Positions 12,181-22,822 of a stretch of 52,240 bases of DNA are shown here, piece by piece. Numbering within the stretch: the stretch's first letter is position 1; each line of letters begins with the position of its first letter. A model generated the notes under the pieces. It was given only the letters and a program-made list of their open reading frames with translations, searched no databases and was not told where the DNA came from. The position numbers were made by a program, and so were the translations under genes. The stretch is from Candolleomyces eurysporus (Eukaryota > Basidiomycota > Agaricomycetes > Agaricales > Psathyrellaceae): positions 1-52,240 of the forward strand of contig JANBPK010001087.1 in assembly GCA_027579435.1 (NCBI GenBank). Reading direction: 5' to 3'.

Positions 12181-13156
12181 TTGGTGGTATGAGCGCTACC
12201 CGCAATGGCCCCCGTCCGTTGCATTCTATCTTTGGCAAGGACTTGCCTCAAGCACTCGGACAACCTACAATGTCGGACAACAGTCATTCCTCTGGTTTGC
12301 TAGGCAGCACCACCTCTACAATCAGGACGGGTCCCTATTACCTGCATCCCAAACCGCCATCATGTCCTGGGTCGCCAGCCTGGGCGGAAAGGTCCAGCCC
12401 AAAACAATCAAACAGTACCTCAGGCACGTCAAGTCCATGCACACCAATCTCGACCTTCCCTTTCAGCCTTGCACCTCCCCAATCATCCAGCATCTCATTC
12501 GGGGAATTAAACGATACCATGGCGAGCGTGAAGCCAAACGCAAGATGCCTATTACACTTCCTGTCCTCTGTGACCTGCTCTGTCACCTTAACACTGCCAC
12601 AGACCTCAGCAACCTTAACGTCTATGCGGCAGCATGCGTCGCCTTCTTAGGCTTCCTTCAATGTGGTGAGTTCACCATTAAAACAGGGAAAACATTCACC
12701 GCCTCCACTCACCCCACCCGCCGCTCCATCAAGTTCTACCCGAGCATTGACAACCCCACCCATGCCCGCCTCAACTTGCCTGCTTCCAAAACCGATCCTT
12801 TCTGCAAGGGCATCTCCATTTATCTCGCAGTGGCCACAGGCGCTTCCACCTGCCCAGTGGCAGCCTTCAAAAAATTGTTTGAAGACAATCCATCAGACCT
12901 CAATGGCCCACTGTTCCACAGCCCAGACAGATCACCGCTCACACGAAATTCTTTTATTGACACCATACGACTTGCCCTCCAGGCTGCCGGATACAAGTCA
13001 AAGGAATTCTCAGGCCACAGCTTCAGACGCAGGGCAGCAGCCGGGTGTCAGGACCACGAGATACAGCTCCTTGGATGGTGGTTAAGTGATGCGTATAAAG
13101 TACACATATGGCAGTCACATACACCCATACTACACGCACCAGCCCACATTGCTTAA
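12170..13156 (+). pseudogene. DIRS tyrosine recombinase, probably inactive
   Basis: Open frame of 328 residues. An N-terminal core-binding helical region (SSTRTTYNVGQQSFLWF ... YLRHVKSMH) is followed by the catalytic half. In the usual box-I site FLRxGE this copy has FLQCGEFT, so the first catalytic Arg appears replaced by Gln. The H-x-x-R box is present as GHSFRR. The last box reads WWLSDAYKVHIW, with His where I expect the nucleophilic Tyr. These enzymes insert DIRS cDNA circles; with two of the expected catalytic residues altered this one is probably dead although still open. Confidence 0.7.
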
Positions 13157-13218
13157 GTCCTGTGTTTAACGGTCTAGCCCCAGGGGCTGCATTAAATGAG
13201 GTCCCTTTGTGATACACA

Positions 13219-13910
13219 GCGGCTGCCCGGGTTTTCTGGTGTGTAACTGACAGATGGGCCACCAGGGTTTTCTGAGGTCGGCAGCTGCCACTCTGCCCAA
13301 TTTCCTGGTAGTATTAAAGAAGCGGCCTCCGACCAGAAAGGGGTGCTGTAGACCATCAGGCTGCAGAGTTTCTTTGACATACATACAGAGCAGCCACATT
13401 GTTTTGCAATACAAAGACTGGTGGTGTAAACAAAGAGGCCCCTGGTAGCCCTGAAAAAGCAGCTCGGTAGACACCCAGGCTGCCAATGTTGTGAGTATTT
13501 TGAGGGTCAAGTACATGCAGCGGCTGGTGTTTTCACCATTAAAGCCATGGTTCATTTGACATGGCAGCTGCCAGGTGCATTCATAATGAGGGCGAATAAG
13601 CGGAGCAGCCGCACCCAGATAGAAAGCAAAAAGACACAGCAGCCGCTTGTGCAATACGCATGAAGAGTGGAATAGACAATGCGGCTGCAGTCGTGATCAC
13701 CATTTGCGCGACTTAGTAGACGGTGCGGCTGCTGCCTGTATGACAGTTCACAGGCAATCGAAACAGTGCGGCCACAGATTGGCCAAGAGAATTATATGGT
13801 CGTCTTAACAATGCAGCTGCAATGAAAACTACCAGATTGGTAGGCCATCTAGACACTGCGGCTGCTGCATGTACAATTGAATTCATGTTGTCTAAACAAT
13901 GCGGCTGCTG
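13219..13910. repeat. Degenerate array of GCGGCTGC cores, about 43 bp period
   Basis: The core GCGGCTGC or near variants (GCAGCTGC, GCAGCCGC, GCGGCC) recurs about 15 times. In the best-preserved part the cores start at 13681, 13725, 13768, 13813, 13858 and 13901, a spacing of 43-45 bp. Preceding bases are often AGACAAT or TAAACAAT, and spacers are otherwise divergent. Earlier cores (13219, 13281, 13322, 13359, 13390, 13477, 13517, 13564, 13605, 13639) are less regular. It follows the recombinase frame of the DIRS element and may be its 3' non-coding repeat region. Confidence 0.65.
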
Positions 13911-13929
13911 ATCTGATAAGAGTACCATT

Positions 13930-14580
13930 CATGATAATTTTGTTGCTGAGCTTTTTAACACTTCTCAATCCCTTTTTCCACCAAGGTTTCTCATGCCAGG
14001 ATTCCTCAATTGATACCATACAGTAAATTTTGATTCACTGTCTTTGCTACCGGGCTTTTGAAATACCTCAAGGGATTATTGCCTTAGTAGATGTGTGTTC
14101 TATGGTATCTAATACCAAATGATGTAGATCTAGCTCATAAATAAAATGATCCACCAATGTTCTCAACCACTGATGTTTCACAACCCTTACTATTGCCAAG
14201 GCAAGTTGGTTCCATGTATCATGCCAATTGTTTGTAGCTTTATAATGGCTTACCGATGTCTTACCTCCAGCGGTGTTCTACACACGTGGTAATTTGGTTC
14301 AAATAAGCCACCGATGTTCTACAATCAGATATCTTACCTCCACCGGTGTTCTACACCTATCGTGTGTAGTTTTGTTCAAATAAGGCACCAATGTTCTACA
14401 ATCCTCACTCTTGTCAAGGCATGTTAATTCCATGTATCACTGTGGCTCTATTATGGTCTATCCAGTCATACCTGCCGCCAGCTTTTGACACTCTCGCTGA
14501 GGCATGCCAACTGTTGAATATTCCGCTCATCCATGATCAACTGCCATGCACCAACCGGCCACCAGTGTCTTACCATTCAT
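13930..14580. repeat. Non-coding stretch with short direct repeats
   Basis: No gene is seen. A unit beginning CTTACCTCCA(G/C)CGGTG with TTCTACAC, then GGTTCAAATAAG or TGTTCAAATAAG, then ATGTTCTACAATC is present at about 14264-14330 and again at about 14333-14403. A further diverged copy of the ATGTT...GCCAAGGCA...TTCCATGTATCA part lies at about 14157-14223 and again at about 14390-14440. Confidence 0.45.
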
Positions 14581-15908
14581 CATTGCCGCACTTTCCTGCA
14601 TGCAAGAATATTGACTGATTCCATAGCCAAAAGAAAAGAAAATTGCAAAAATTTAGAGTACAGGTGCAAAATGAGTTTCCGGTACAAGATGTCTGTAAAA
14701 CGGCTGCCGAAGAAAGTCCAAAAGGTGCAGAGGGAAGGTGGGTTGACGAAAGCTTGCTCATCACTGCTCTGAGCCTCCTTCCTCCTCACCCGACCTGCAC
14801 CGCCTTCGCAAGCGGTGGGATCTTGACCAGGAACCAGAGGAGGAGCGAAAGGAAGGAAAACGGACCTGGCATGGTCTGTAGGGCCTGCTGGATCTTCCGG
14901 AACTTCGAGATCGGGGTCCTCCGGGTCACTATGTTCAGGTTGAGCGTCTCAACGACTGGATTCGGCCTGAGGACTGCCTGGGATAGAGACCAACTCGCCG
15001 CCGCGTTGCTGAGGCCAATGGAAGAAGTTGAATAGGTCAGGGTTGGCCAAGGCTAAGTCCTTGGCGGAGATAGAATTGAACGTGTTACCAGGACCAAAGA
15101 AATCAGGAGGCAGATCAGGCCCAGGATTCCGAGGCCTCTAAATGCCTCGGGTACTTGTACCATGCAGTTTTAAATGCCAAGAAATACGGCTTCAAAGGCC
15201 CTGTGATCGTGTGACTGTCCTGCTATTTATGTCTTCAACAAAACCTCGCCTCCATGGTCACCACATCTTTACCTGCCCTTTGTTTAGGTTCAGAGAAAAA
15301 TTGTAAAGTACAGATATAACTGAAAGGTGCATCTTAGAACCAGAGGCCTCGGAATATGCCGCGCGCAGCGACGGCCCACTACAAACAAGTTGGTGAGGTT
15401 GGAGCCCGGACGAAGGAACAACGAGACACTGGGAACCTCAGCTCGCTCTTCGCGAAGCACCAGAGGGAAGTGTGTCGAAGCTACCGCAAGTACCGAAGAG
15501 TCGATGAGCTTGTTGACGTTAGCGTCGCCTTCAGCGGCAGCTTGGTTTAGGTAGCCAACTAAAAGACGATGGGAGGCTTCAAACTTAGTGGCTTCACGGT
15601 TCGCGAGGGTCTGGAAAGTCTGATAACTCTCCCACTCATCACACATTTGACAGTGGAGGGCGTTCACCTCTGAAACAAGAATAAAGAAGTGAGCAAGAGG
15701 GTTCGAGAAGCTAGGAAGGAGGAGGGGAGACGTACGGAAAACGTCGAAACCGCGACGTTGAGCGGACCAGAAAGAGGGAAGGTGATGCCGCAAGTCGTGA
15801 GGGTCATAGGTCCACAAACATTGGTAGCCTTTGTCTTGGCAGGGGCCACACTTCTGTGAATTTTTTGTCGAAGGGACGCAAGAGGCAGGATCAGTTAGGC
15901 AACCACGG
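14580..15908 (-). pseudogene. Cys-motif protein gene truncated by LTR insertion
   Basis: On the minus strand the frame reads CVPSTKNSQKCGPCQDKGYQC, a C-x2-C-x5-C cluster, then a probable intron near 15740-15680, then a helical region containing HCQMCDEWESYQ and NREATKFEASHRLL (about 15670-15480). Further on, at about 15140-14770, another open segment is acidic and Pro-rich (PEDPDLEVPEDPAGP). The family is not recognised; such Cys-cluster plus helical plus acidic genes are seen in fungi, sometimes as gag-like proteins. Coding sequence meets the first base of an LTR at 15909, so the N-terminus is lost. Confidence 0.45.
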
Positions 15909-17195
15909 TGATACGACCGTATTCGCATTTTCGCGAATAAATACCAACTTTATTGAATATATTGTTCATTATTCAACTAAACGGTCGTGTCTATTAAATC
16001 TCTATGTTAAGAAACCCTGCTAGTTCTAAGATAACTCGCGCGGCGCGAAGAATAATTAAAGAGTACATCGCTCTTGGGTTCACGAGAGTTGGAGTCTACT
16101 CGAGGACTGCTAACTTAGAGGCGCGCCCGCCATATACCCGAGATTAGGGTTTAGTAGGCCAGCCGGTTGGCGCCGCTTCAGATTAAACGGCCTACCCTGC
16201 AGCTGAAAGACCCAGTTTCATTACTAAAGCTAGAGAGATATTTTCCTAGGCACTAAAGGAACCTAAACTCTCGCGCGGCCTCACATTAATCGAGTACATT
16301 CAGTGCTAGAGTAGTAGGGCGAGTCCCTAAGCATATAAAGAGATGCGCGGCGAGGTTTCGGCACATCAGATGGCATGATGGCTGGCGCGGCACGGAAAAG
16401 GAGCTCAAAAGTACTCTGAAAGGAAAGTTGTTCGCGGAAGGAGATATCCGGAAAGTGGTCACCAGGGCTTTTGCCAAGATAAAGATACTCAATTGACGGA
16501 GGTCCGACTCCTCCTCACGCGGCTCGAGCAAAGGTACATCCAGACGGCAGTTGGAATAACCGTAGACCGACCACCCTCGATCAACTTCGGCATCCCACTC
16601 AGCATACTAGAAAAGGCAACCTGAATCTATTAATAGTCACGGCGCGAGTGCAGGAGTGGCGCGGCGGCGCCTTGGCGTATCCAATACCCTCTTTTTTATC
16701 TCTTTATCTCTCTCTCTGAGCTGGGGCCTGGACTCTCTTTATTTATAAATCTTGTGTACACCTATTTACCATGCTCCGGTGATCGTGCGGCTCCAGATAG
16801 TATATATATTGGACTCTCTTAGCATAGTTTTCCCCAGAGAATTACTGCTGNTTTTATTTGTGTTTACCTTGCGTTTGCAATTGACTGGATTTGTGACTTT
16901 TATCTCGCGCGGCGTGATACTAAGTTAAAGGAAAGATCAAAGCTATAAAGAAGTAACCTTAGGGTTAACTGTGTGATTATCAAGTACTCCTCGATTACTT
17001 GGAATTAGTGTGCACAAGAGAGAGAATCTGTAAATTCTTAATACTCTACACTACCCTCCATACTCGCACCCCTGATTTCGGTGCGGCACGACTACCAAAG
17101 GTTTATACATTATACTTACCTCGCACGGCTCGACTTGGAGTTGGTGTTAGGTGTTAGTTGGTGTGTTAGTAGTCTCGCCGTACTCGATCTCTTCA
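15909..17195 (+). repeat. Solo LTR, family 1 (LTR-1a)
   Basis: Starts TGATACGACCG and ends CTCGATCTCTTCA, 1287 bp. The same ends and internal blocks recur at 23594-24859 and, partly, at 22167-22822, 46508-47255, 50480-50740 and 51863-52240. Typical internal landmarks are the ATGATGGCTGGCGCGGC block (about 16375) and a GGACTCTCTTAGCATAG block (about 16811). No coding sequence of a retroelement and no primer-binding site is seen after it, so it is a solo LTR. Flanking bases do not form a clear target duplication. Confidence 0.7.
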
Positions 17196-17305
17196 GCGGG
17201 CCCCTCATGCATGTCTTAGATCGTGAACAGACCCTTTAGTTGGATTTGGCCGTCATTTCGGTCAAACAATAAGATCCTTCTGTAGAATCCAGCCACTTAT
17301 CAAGA

Positions 17306-18637
17306 ATGGGATGTCCAGGACCATGCAGCTGGAATTGGATAGAGTTACCGAGGCGGAATTGTCTACTAGGTGGGTATATATGTCCGTCACACAAGGATTT
17401 ACATGGCATTGACATACTTCTAACAAGCAGTGAGTTAAAGGAGCATCAAATTTATCTCCAACTCCTGGCTCTTTCCCCCGGATTGGAGGAAAGGCTGTGT
17501 ACCGGAAGTGACCAAGAGATCTACTATGTGGCTGATATGGTGTGTATTATTCCTTGTTGACAATCTCCGTCCCCCAAAAGCTAATTTTGTTCTCGCCAGA
17601 TAACCAAGGGATCTTCCGGCGCCAGGTCTGATGACACAAAATCTCTCAAGTCCGCTATAATAGATATGATTACTCCAAAAGACGGAGTTCTGTCCCCTCC
17701 TCTCCAGAGAAATGTCAAGACAGACAGAGGCTTCTACCACCAGCAAACAGGGGAATTACTATGCCCCGTAAATTTCAACTGGAGCGATACTAAGTGAGGT
17801 CCATTTATAACCCCCAGTGCACCAACTTTCTTCTCATGGACATTTCAGAGTACAGCAGGAGCTTAGCAGCGGCCAGCTTGTTCCTTCAGGAGATCTATGG
17901 CCTCGCTTCCTCTACCTCTCCCATCATTACAACCCTGAAAACCCCTGGGAAGGATTGTTTAGGGGGCGATTGCTTGTATCAGTAAGTTAATAATTGCTTT
18001 AATCTATCCGTGTGCTGAGACCAAACCTCAGGCGTATAAACATGTATTTACATCCCCAAGCTCTGTGGATGGGAACGAAAGTAGGGCCACAAGATCCTGC
18101 AATGCCCATATCCACGGAATGAAGACGGTCACCATTCCATCCATTGCGTACATCTCCACCCAGGTGAGTAATATGTTCTCCTTTACTCATTTACCCATAC
18201 TTTAACAGAATGATTCCCCCTTTACACCACAGGTCCGGTTTGCCTTGAGCTCCTCCCCCACTTTTTCTTGCACCAACACCGTAACAGATTCAGAATATTT
18301 CTATAATCTCGTCATTGATCTTTTGGAGGATCCAGAAGAGAGGGTTGAGGTAGACAAGCTTCTCAAGTGGTAGAATTTGTAGGTCCTGCCGCTTCCACAT
18401 GAGGATCCCAATATTTACCTGGGATTTTTTTTCAGACAAATTTTCCCATCTTATATCAGTGAGACTCGCACCGTTCACAAAGACTCCGTTATTTTCAGGA
18501 TAAAGGAGAAGAGAAGACACTTGATGCTTCAGGATAAACTGCAAGGATCATCTGGTAGGGTTGGAAACTCTACTAATGGTGGCCCTGATCAGCCTAACAC
18601 AGAAAGTTCCAGCGGAGGTTCCTGTGCTTCTGTTTGA
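17306..18637 (+). pseudogene. DUF6698-like gene with in-frame stop
   Basis: Six-exon model: 17306-17539, 17600-17793, 17849-17981, 18032-18163, 18233-18378 and 18436-18637. All introns are GT-AG and phase-consistent, giving 347 codons. Landmarks are LLALSPGLEERL, SDDTKSLKSAIIDMITP, DRGFYHQQTGELLCPVNFNW, NPENPWEGLFRGRLLVS, AYKHVFTSPSSV, HIHGMKTVTIPSIAYISTQV and NTVTDSEYFYNL. These match my recollection of the Agaricomycete DUF6698 family, whose function is unknown. The codon at 18371-18373 is TAG where the family has a second Trp (LLKW-W-N), a likely TGG to TAG change about 65 codons before the end. Splicing is otherwise intact. The start lies 110 bp after an LTR; the real N-terminus may be lost. 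Confidence 0.7.
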
Positions 18638-19158
18638 CATCCTCCGTAAATTCAAAGTATTTTTGATATGTCTTGGGTGTACATATATAAAAGTCCTTTA
18701 CTTTTTTTTGTAGTATGTACATGGGTCCCAGAGGTTCAACTGGTCTTCGAGTCTTGGGGAATTCAATCACATTGTCCAATGCCGTGCCATCAAAGTCTAC
18801 AAATGAGTGAAACATCAATGGCTCAGTTCCCACTGAAATAGAACATTTAAGTATATAAATAATCATATTAATCTTTAAAAAATTGAGCCTGTCCAACTAA
18901 GTTGCGATCCCTTTGAAGTTGAACGCCTTGCCGCATTCGAGTCCATTTTCGGAATTGGTGCCAAGTGGAGCGCCCTCCGACAACCGCCATCATTGCCAAG
19001 GCCACCGTGGATGATGCTTGGCGGTGCCAGCGCATTCATTGACTGGCAGTTAGTCAGGAACCAAAAAGTTGAACGCCCTCCCTTCTGAAGCATTGAGAAG
19101 TAAGCATCTTGTTTCAATTTATCTGTGCTTAAAATAAGCTTAATCTGTTACTGTACAG
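18638..19158. other. Gap between DUF6698-like and JmjC-like genes
   Basis: Probably intergenic plus unresolved 5' exons of the JmjC-like gene. A plus-strand stretch near 18903-19090 (FEVERLAAFESIFGIGAKW) looks coding-like but could not be spliced in frame to the next exon. The 11-mer AGTTGAACGCC occurs twice, near 18917 and 19068. A minus-strand open frame (18896-18594) is noted but not supported. Confidence 0.4.
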
Positions 19159-20817
19159 TGGAGGTTCCAGTGCATTCTGAGTCGGCAATCGTGGAGGTGA
19201 AACCCCTCCCTCAGTCTGAAGCAAAAGGTTAGTCTTTCCAGTCGATTCCTTGTGCTTGAAAAAATTGATCATTGGCAGGCTTCTCATCTGGTAAGGAGAA
19301 CTACGTCTACCTTCTTTATCAGGGCCTGGGTGTTCCTTCCCACAAGGCCTGCATTGGTGATCTATACCTCCAACAAGAGAGGTCTCATTTATGGGTCTGC
19401 TGTTTGGACAACCCCCCCGATCTGAAATGGGTCAGGGGCATCGATGATCAAGGTCACCCAACGTTGCACCATAAGGTCAAGCTCTGCGATGGCTTGTGGA
19501 AACAGCGTATGCATTCTTACCGTGCGTCAAATTCTTGTCTGGGGCTTGGGTTTCTCTCATCTTGAAAAAGGGAAGCGTAAATCTGAATGCCCAGCCAAAG
19601 GAGGGCTAAAGAAGGGCAGAAAAGGAAAGACCTTTATATCTTCTTTGTTCAAAGGCCAGCGTATCTAACAGTTCTCTCTCACAGCCAAGTTCCCGTGCCC
19701 AACCGTAGGCTTGAATGCCGTCATTCCCCCTTTGGGGACAGGTGCTGAAACCTCTTTGAGTAGCATTGGGTCCCCAGCTGGCCCTTCGCTTGCATCCCCC
19801 TCCCTCCCCCAAAAGGACATCTCGGCGAATGAACTTCTCCTGCATCTAACGCACCGCTGGGTCAATGGGCCATCTTCCCTCTCTTCTGTCCAACAGGAGA
19901 AAGGAGAAAAGATTCTGCAGGCGCTGGGAAGAAAGGCTGCCCATTCCAACGTTCCCTGGTTGACGTGGCAGAACACCAGAAGCTCTACATGCGTTGTATT
20001 GGGGTCTGCAAAGTTGGTGCAGAAAGGAGAAGAACCCCGCACCCTTCTGCTTCTCCACGACTTTAAAGGCGCATCCGTTCCTATCAGATTTGGAGACTCA
20101 TTGTCTGGTCGCTTTTTCGACAGGGTTGAGTGGCCTGATTTCCTTGAACAAAGGGATCAGTTGCGGGCGGGACACAATCTCAAGAATTTGGAGCCCATCT
20201 TCTCAGCCATAGATATCCCCAGCACCGAGAAGGGCTTCAGGCTTTGTCGGTATTCATTGAAGCTGTTTGAGGACAAGAAAGAGTGCACTGTGGCTCCCCT
20301 GTCAAGTGCATGGATGCTTCCTGGATACATCACTCTTCCACACATGGACAAACCAGTCGCTGGACTGTACACAATTCACTGGAAAGGAGACAAGCTCTGG
20401 ATTCTGTGGCCTGCGACTCAAGAAAATATGAAGAAGATGGAGGATATGCATTTGAACATGCCTAATTTAGACGCCACCCTTTCCCTTGTCGAGACCCTGG
20501 AAGGCCTTGAGATCATGTTCTTGACTCAAGACAAGTACATGGAATTTTCATTTTACCTGCTCCCCAACGTCATTCACGCTTGCCTTTCATTCACTGAGTG
20601 TTGCCACTCTGGGTGCTATGTCTGTTCATTCAAGTTCATCTCACAAGTCCAGTCAATCGTCGACTGGGAGTTGGAGTGGATCAATGCGACCATGGATCCC
20701 ATTGCCTTTGCGGATCGAGACCTGAAGAAGGGAATTGTGGAGGATTTTGTGAATTCCATGAGCGGTTGGGAACGAGTGGCGAAGAAGAAAGGGGTTGAAT
20801 CAAACAAGAAGTGCTGA
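19159..20817 (+). CDS. JmjC-like domain protein, 3' end at LTR junction
   Basis: Exons 19159-19227, 19279-19506, 19571-19660 and 19685-20817 join in frame over GT-AG introns; the 5' end is not resolved. A basic patch RKRKSECPAKGGLKKGRKGK could be nuclear-targeting. The last exon has a cupin-like region: PGYITLPHMDKPVAGLY (HxD, His211 and Asp213 counted from codon 1 at 19711), GDKLWILWP, and LLPNVIHACLSF (His289), the pattern of Fe(II)/2-oxoglutarate JmjC dioxygenases. Substrate is unknown. The stop codon TGA (20815-20817) is the first triplet of an LTR, so the natural C-terminus may be cut. Confidence 0.65.
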
Positions 20818-22166
20818 TGTGCAGGTAGCAAACTAGGGCGCTCTAACAACCAAACTATAGAACTAAAACACACACACACAACCACAACAACACAACACAC
20901 CAAATACCTTCGTGAAGATAAAGGCGGGCAAGGGGTATAGGTAAAAGCTCTAAGTCTAGTCGACAGAGGCTTCTAGAACTCTTCTTGTACAATCGCAAGT
21001 TCGAGGGGGAGCTANGGCTCAACCAGCAACGATANAAATGCTTCACNAAGTGACTTTGCTAACACACAGTAGGATTCGAGATATGATGGATAACTTTGCG
21101 AACAGAGGAATATGGCCTCAAGCAACTTTAATGCAAGAACAATTTGATAAAACACAAGTGACACAACTCTGATTAACTTTGCAAACTTAAACACTCTTTT
21201 CTTGATAACAGATGGCTCTAGTAGATTCCTGGGAACATGGTCCCGACACAAAATACAAACGCTAGCTACCCGCTATTGCTATAATAGATAAAACAGAGAC
21301 GTATATATAGGTAATTATTGTTTGGCAAATGGACAAAAAAACAAACAGATGACAGACAGAGAGAGATAAGAAACACAATTACATGAGGGTATCAAAGGCT
21401 GAGAGTTGAGTCTCAAACTTTAGAACGCAGCCCAGGCGCTTTGCGAACCTGTTCTGGACGTGGCTGTTGTCGAGTCCACATGGATATTCACCGAGGATTG
21501 CTCCCGGAGAGCACGCTCTTCCGTTTGCAAACCCAATCCAACAAATTGATCTGAACTTTGGGTGCTTGGCTCCACCAAGCCACACCGCTTCACTACTCTG
21601 CTGACTCCTTCTATCTCTTGGCTATGGACAGGCTGACTGAGCTTTGGGTTGATGACCCCATACGCTTTAGTCATGCTTTTCCGGTTTTCCATACAGGTTC
21701 GCAAACTTCGGACGATCCTCTGAAATCCATCAACAAATGCTAATACCTTCCAAAGATGGTAAGGTCAGCACTTATTGACTTGATGGATTGACAATCATGT
21801 TCTCGAAGCCATCAGCTACTTCATGAAGACTTCCGCTTAGCAATGTCAGGGTGAATTCCCTTGTAGTACACATAACTCCCACTGATATCGTCCCTCGCCA
21901 GGTCAGGCATATCAGGTAGCTTTGATTCTAGTTGTAGCTGTTTCAGATACATTCACAAGGCCTTCACGAACTTAAAGTACCATTGTAGAACCGTCTTACT
22001 CGTCTTTCTCGTCTCTGCTAGGTAGTCTGCTTAGTTGGCAACCAGGGAAAGCTCCAACTCTATAGTTCCCAACTTCACAAAGATCTTCTTTATACATAAG
22101 TCAGTTCACAAACATTAAGAACAAGTTCGTGAATTTTTATAGGATGTTTGCACAATTGGCGCATCA
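20815..22166 (+). repeat. LTR, family 2, probably solo
   Basis: Begins TGATGTGCAGG and ends GGCGCATCA, 1352 bp. Related copies lie at 39562-40970 (plus), 45273-46507 (minus) and 48679-about 49490 (plus, partial). Landmarks are a CA-rich stretch at 20866-20900 and GGGGGAGCT(A)AGGCTCAACCAG near 21010. The left flank is the JmjC-like coding sequence and the right flank is LTR-1 sequence. Flanking tetranucleotides GTGC and GTGG are similar but not identical. Confidence 0.65.
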
Positions 22167-22822
22167 GTGGTAAGGTTTCGGCGCATCAGACGGCATGATG
22201 GCTGGCGCAGCATGACAAAGGAGCTCAAAATACTCTGAAAAGAAAGGTCATTCACAGAAAGAGATACCCGGAAAGCGGTCACAAGGGATTTGCCAAGACA
22301 ACACTACCCAATTGACAGTGGTCTGACTCCTCCTCACACAGCTCGAGCAAGGAGCAACCCAAGGTGGCGGTTGGTATAACTGTGGGCCAACCACCCTCAA
22401 TCAACTTCGGCATGTCATTTGGCAACCAGAAAAGGCAAAAGGCATCTATTACATATATATACAACGGACTCTCGTAGCATAGTTTTCCCTTAGAGAATTA
22501 CTGCTGTTTTATTTTGTGTTACTTTGTGTTTGCAATTGACTGGACTTGTGTCTTTATCTTGCGCGGCGTGATATTTCACTAAGGAAAAGACAAATATATC
22601 TGAGTTGTGAAGTGTTAATACACTTTAAACCCCCCNAGTTTTAGCAGAAGAGAATCTAACCAATTCTTAGTACTCACTACTACCCCCACAACTCGCACTT
22701 GATTTCGTGCGGCTCAACTACGGTACGAGACATCGACTTAAGGATCTTGTGCGGCTCAACCTATTTAGTTGAATTGTGTGCGTTGTTGGTGTTTTAGTGG
22801 TCTCGCCGTCTTGATCTCTTCA
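22167..22822 (+). repeat. LTR-1 fragment, 5'-truncated
   Basis: Aligns with the 3' half of the LTR at 15909-17195: TTTCGGCGCATCAGACGGCA at 22178, GGACTCTCGTAGCATAG near 22470, GCGCGGCGTGATA near 22560, and the terminal TTGATCTCTTCA ending 22822. It abuts the end of the LTR-2 copy directly. Confidence 0.65.

Noticed and set aside
13219..13910. CRISPR-like repeat-spacer array
   Set aside because: The cores are only 8 bp and imperfect, the context is eukaryotic, and no cas genes are present; better described as a degenerate periodic array.
18594..18896. 100-codon minus-strand open frame
   Set aside because: It overlaps the 3' end of the DUF6698-like gene on the opposite strand; no domain and no splice support.
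20866..20900. CA-rich microsatellite as an independent feature
   Set aside because: It is part of LTR-2 and present in its other copies (39630, 48740).
21379..21704. Minus-strand open frames within LTR-2
   Set aside because: The same sequence in the copy at 45700-46030 is broken by stops, so no conserved coding.
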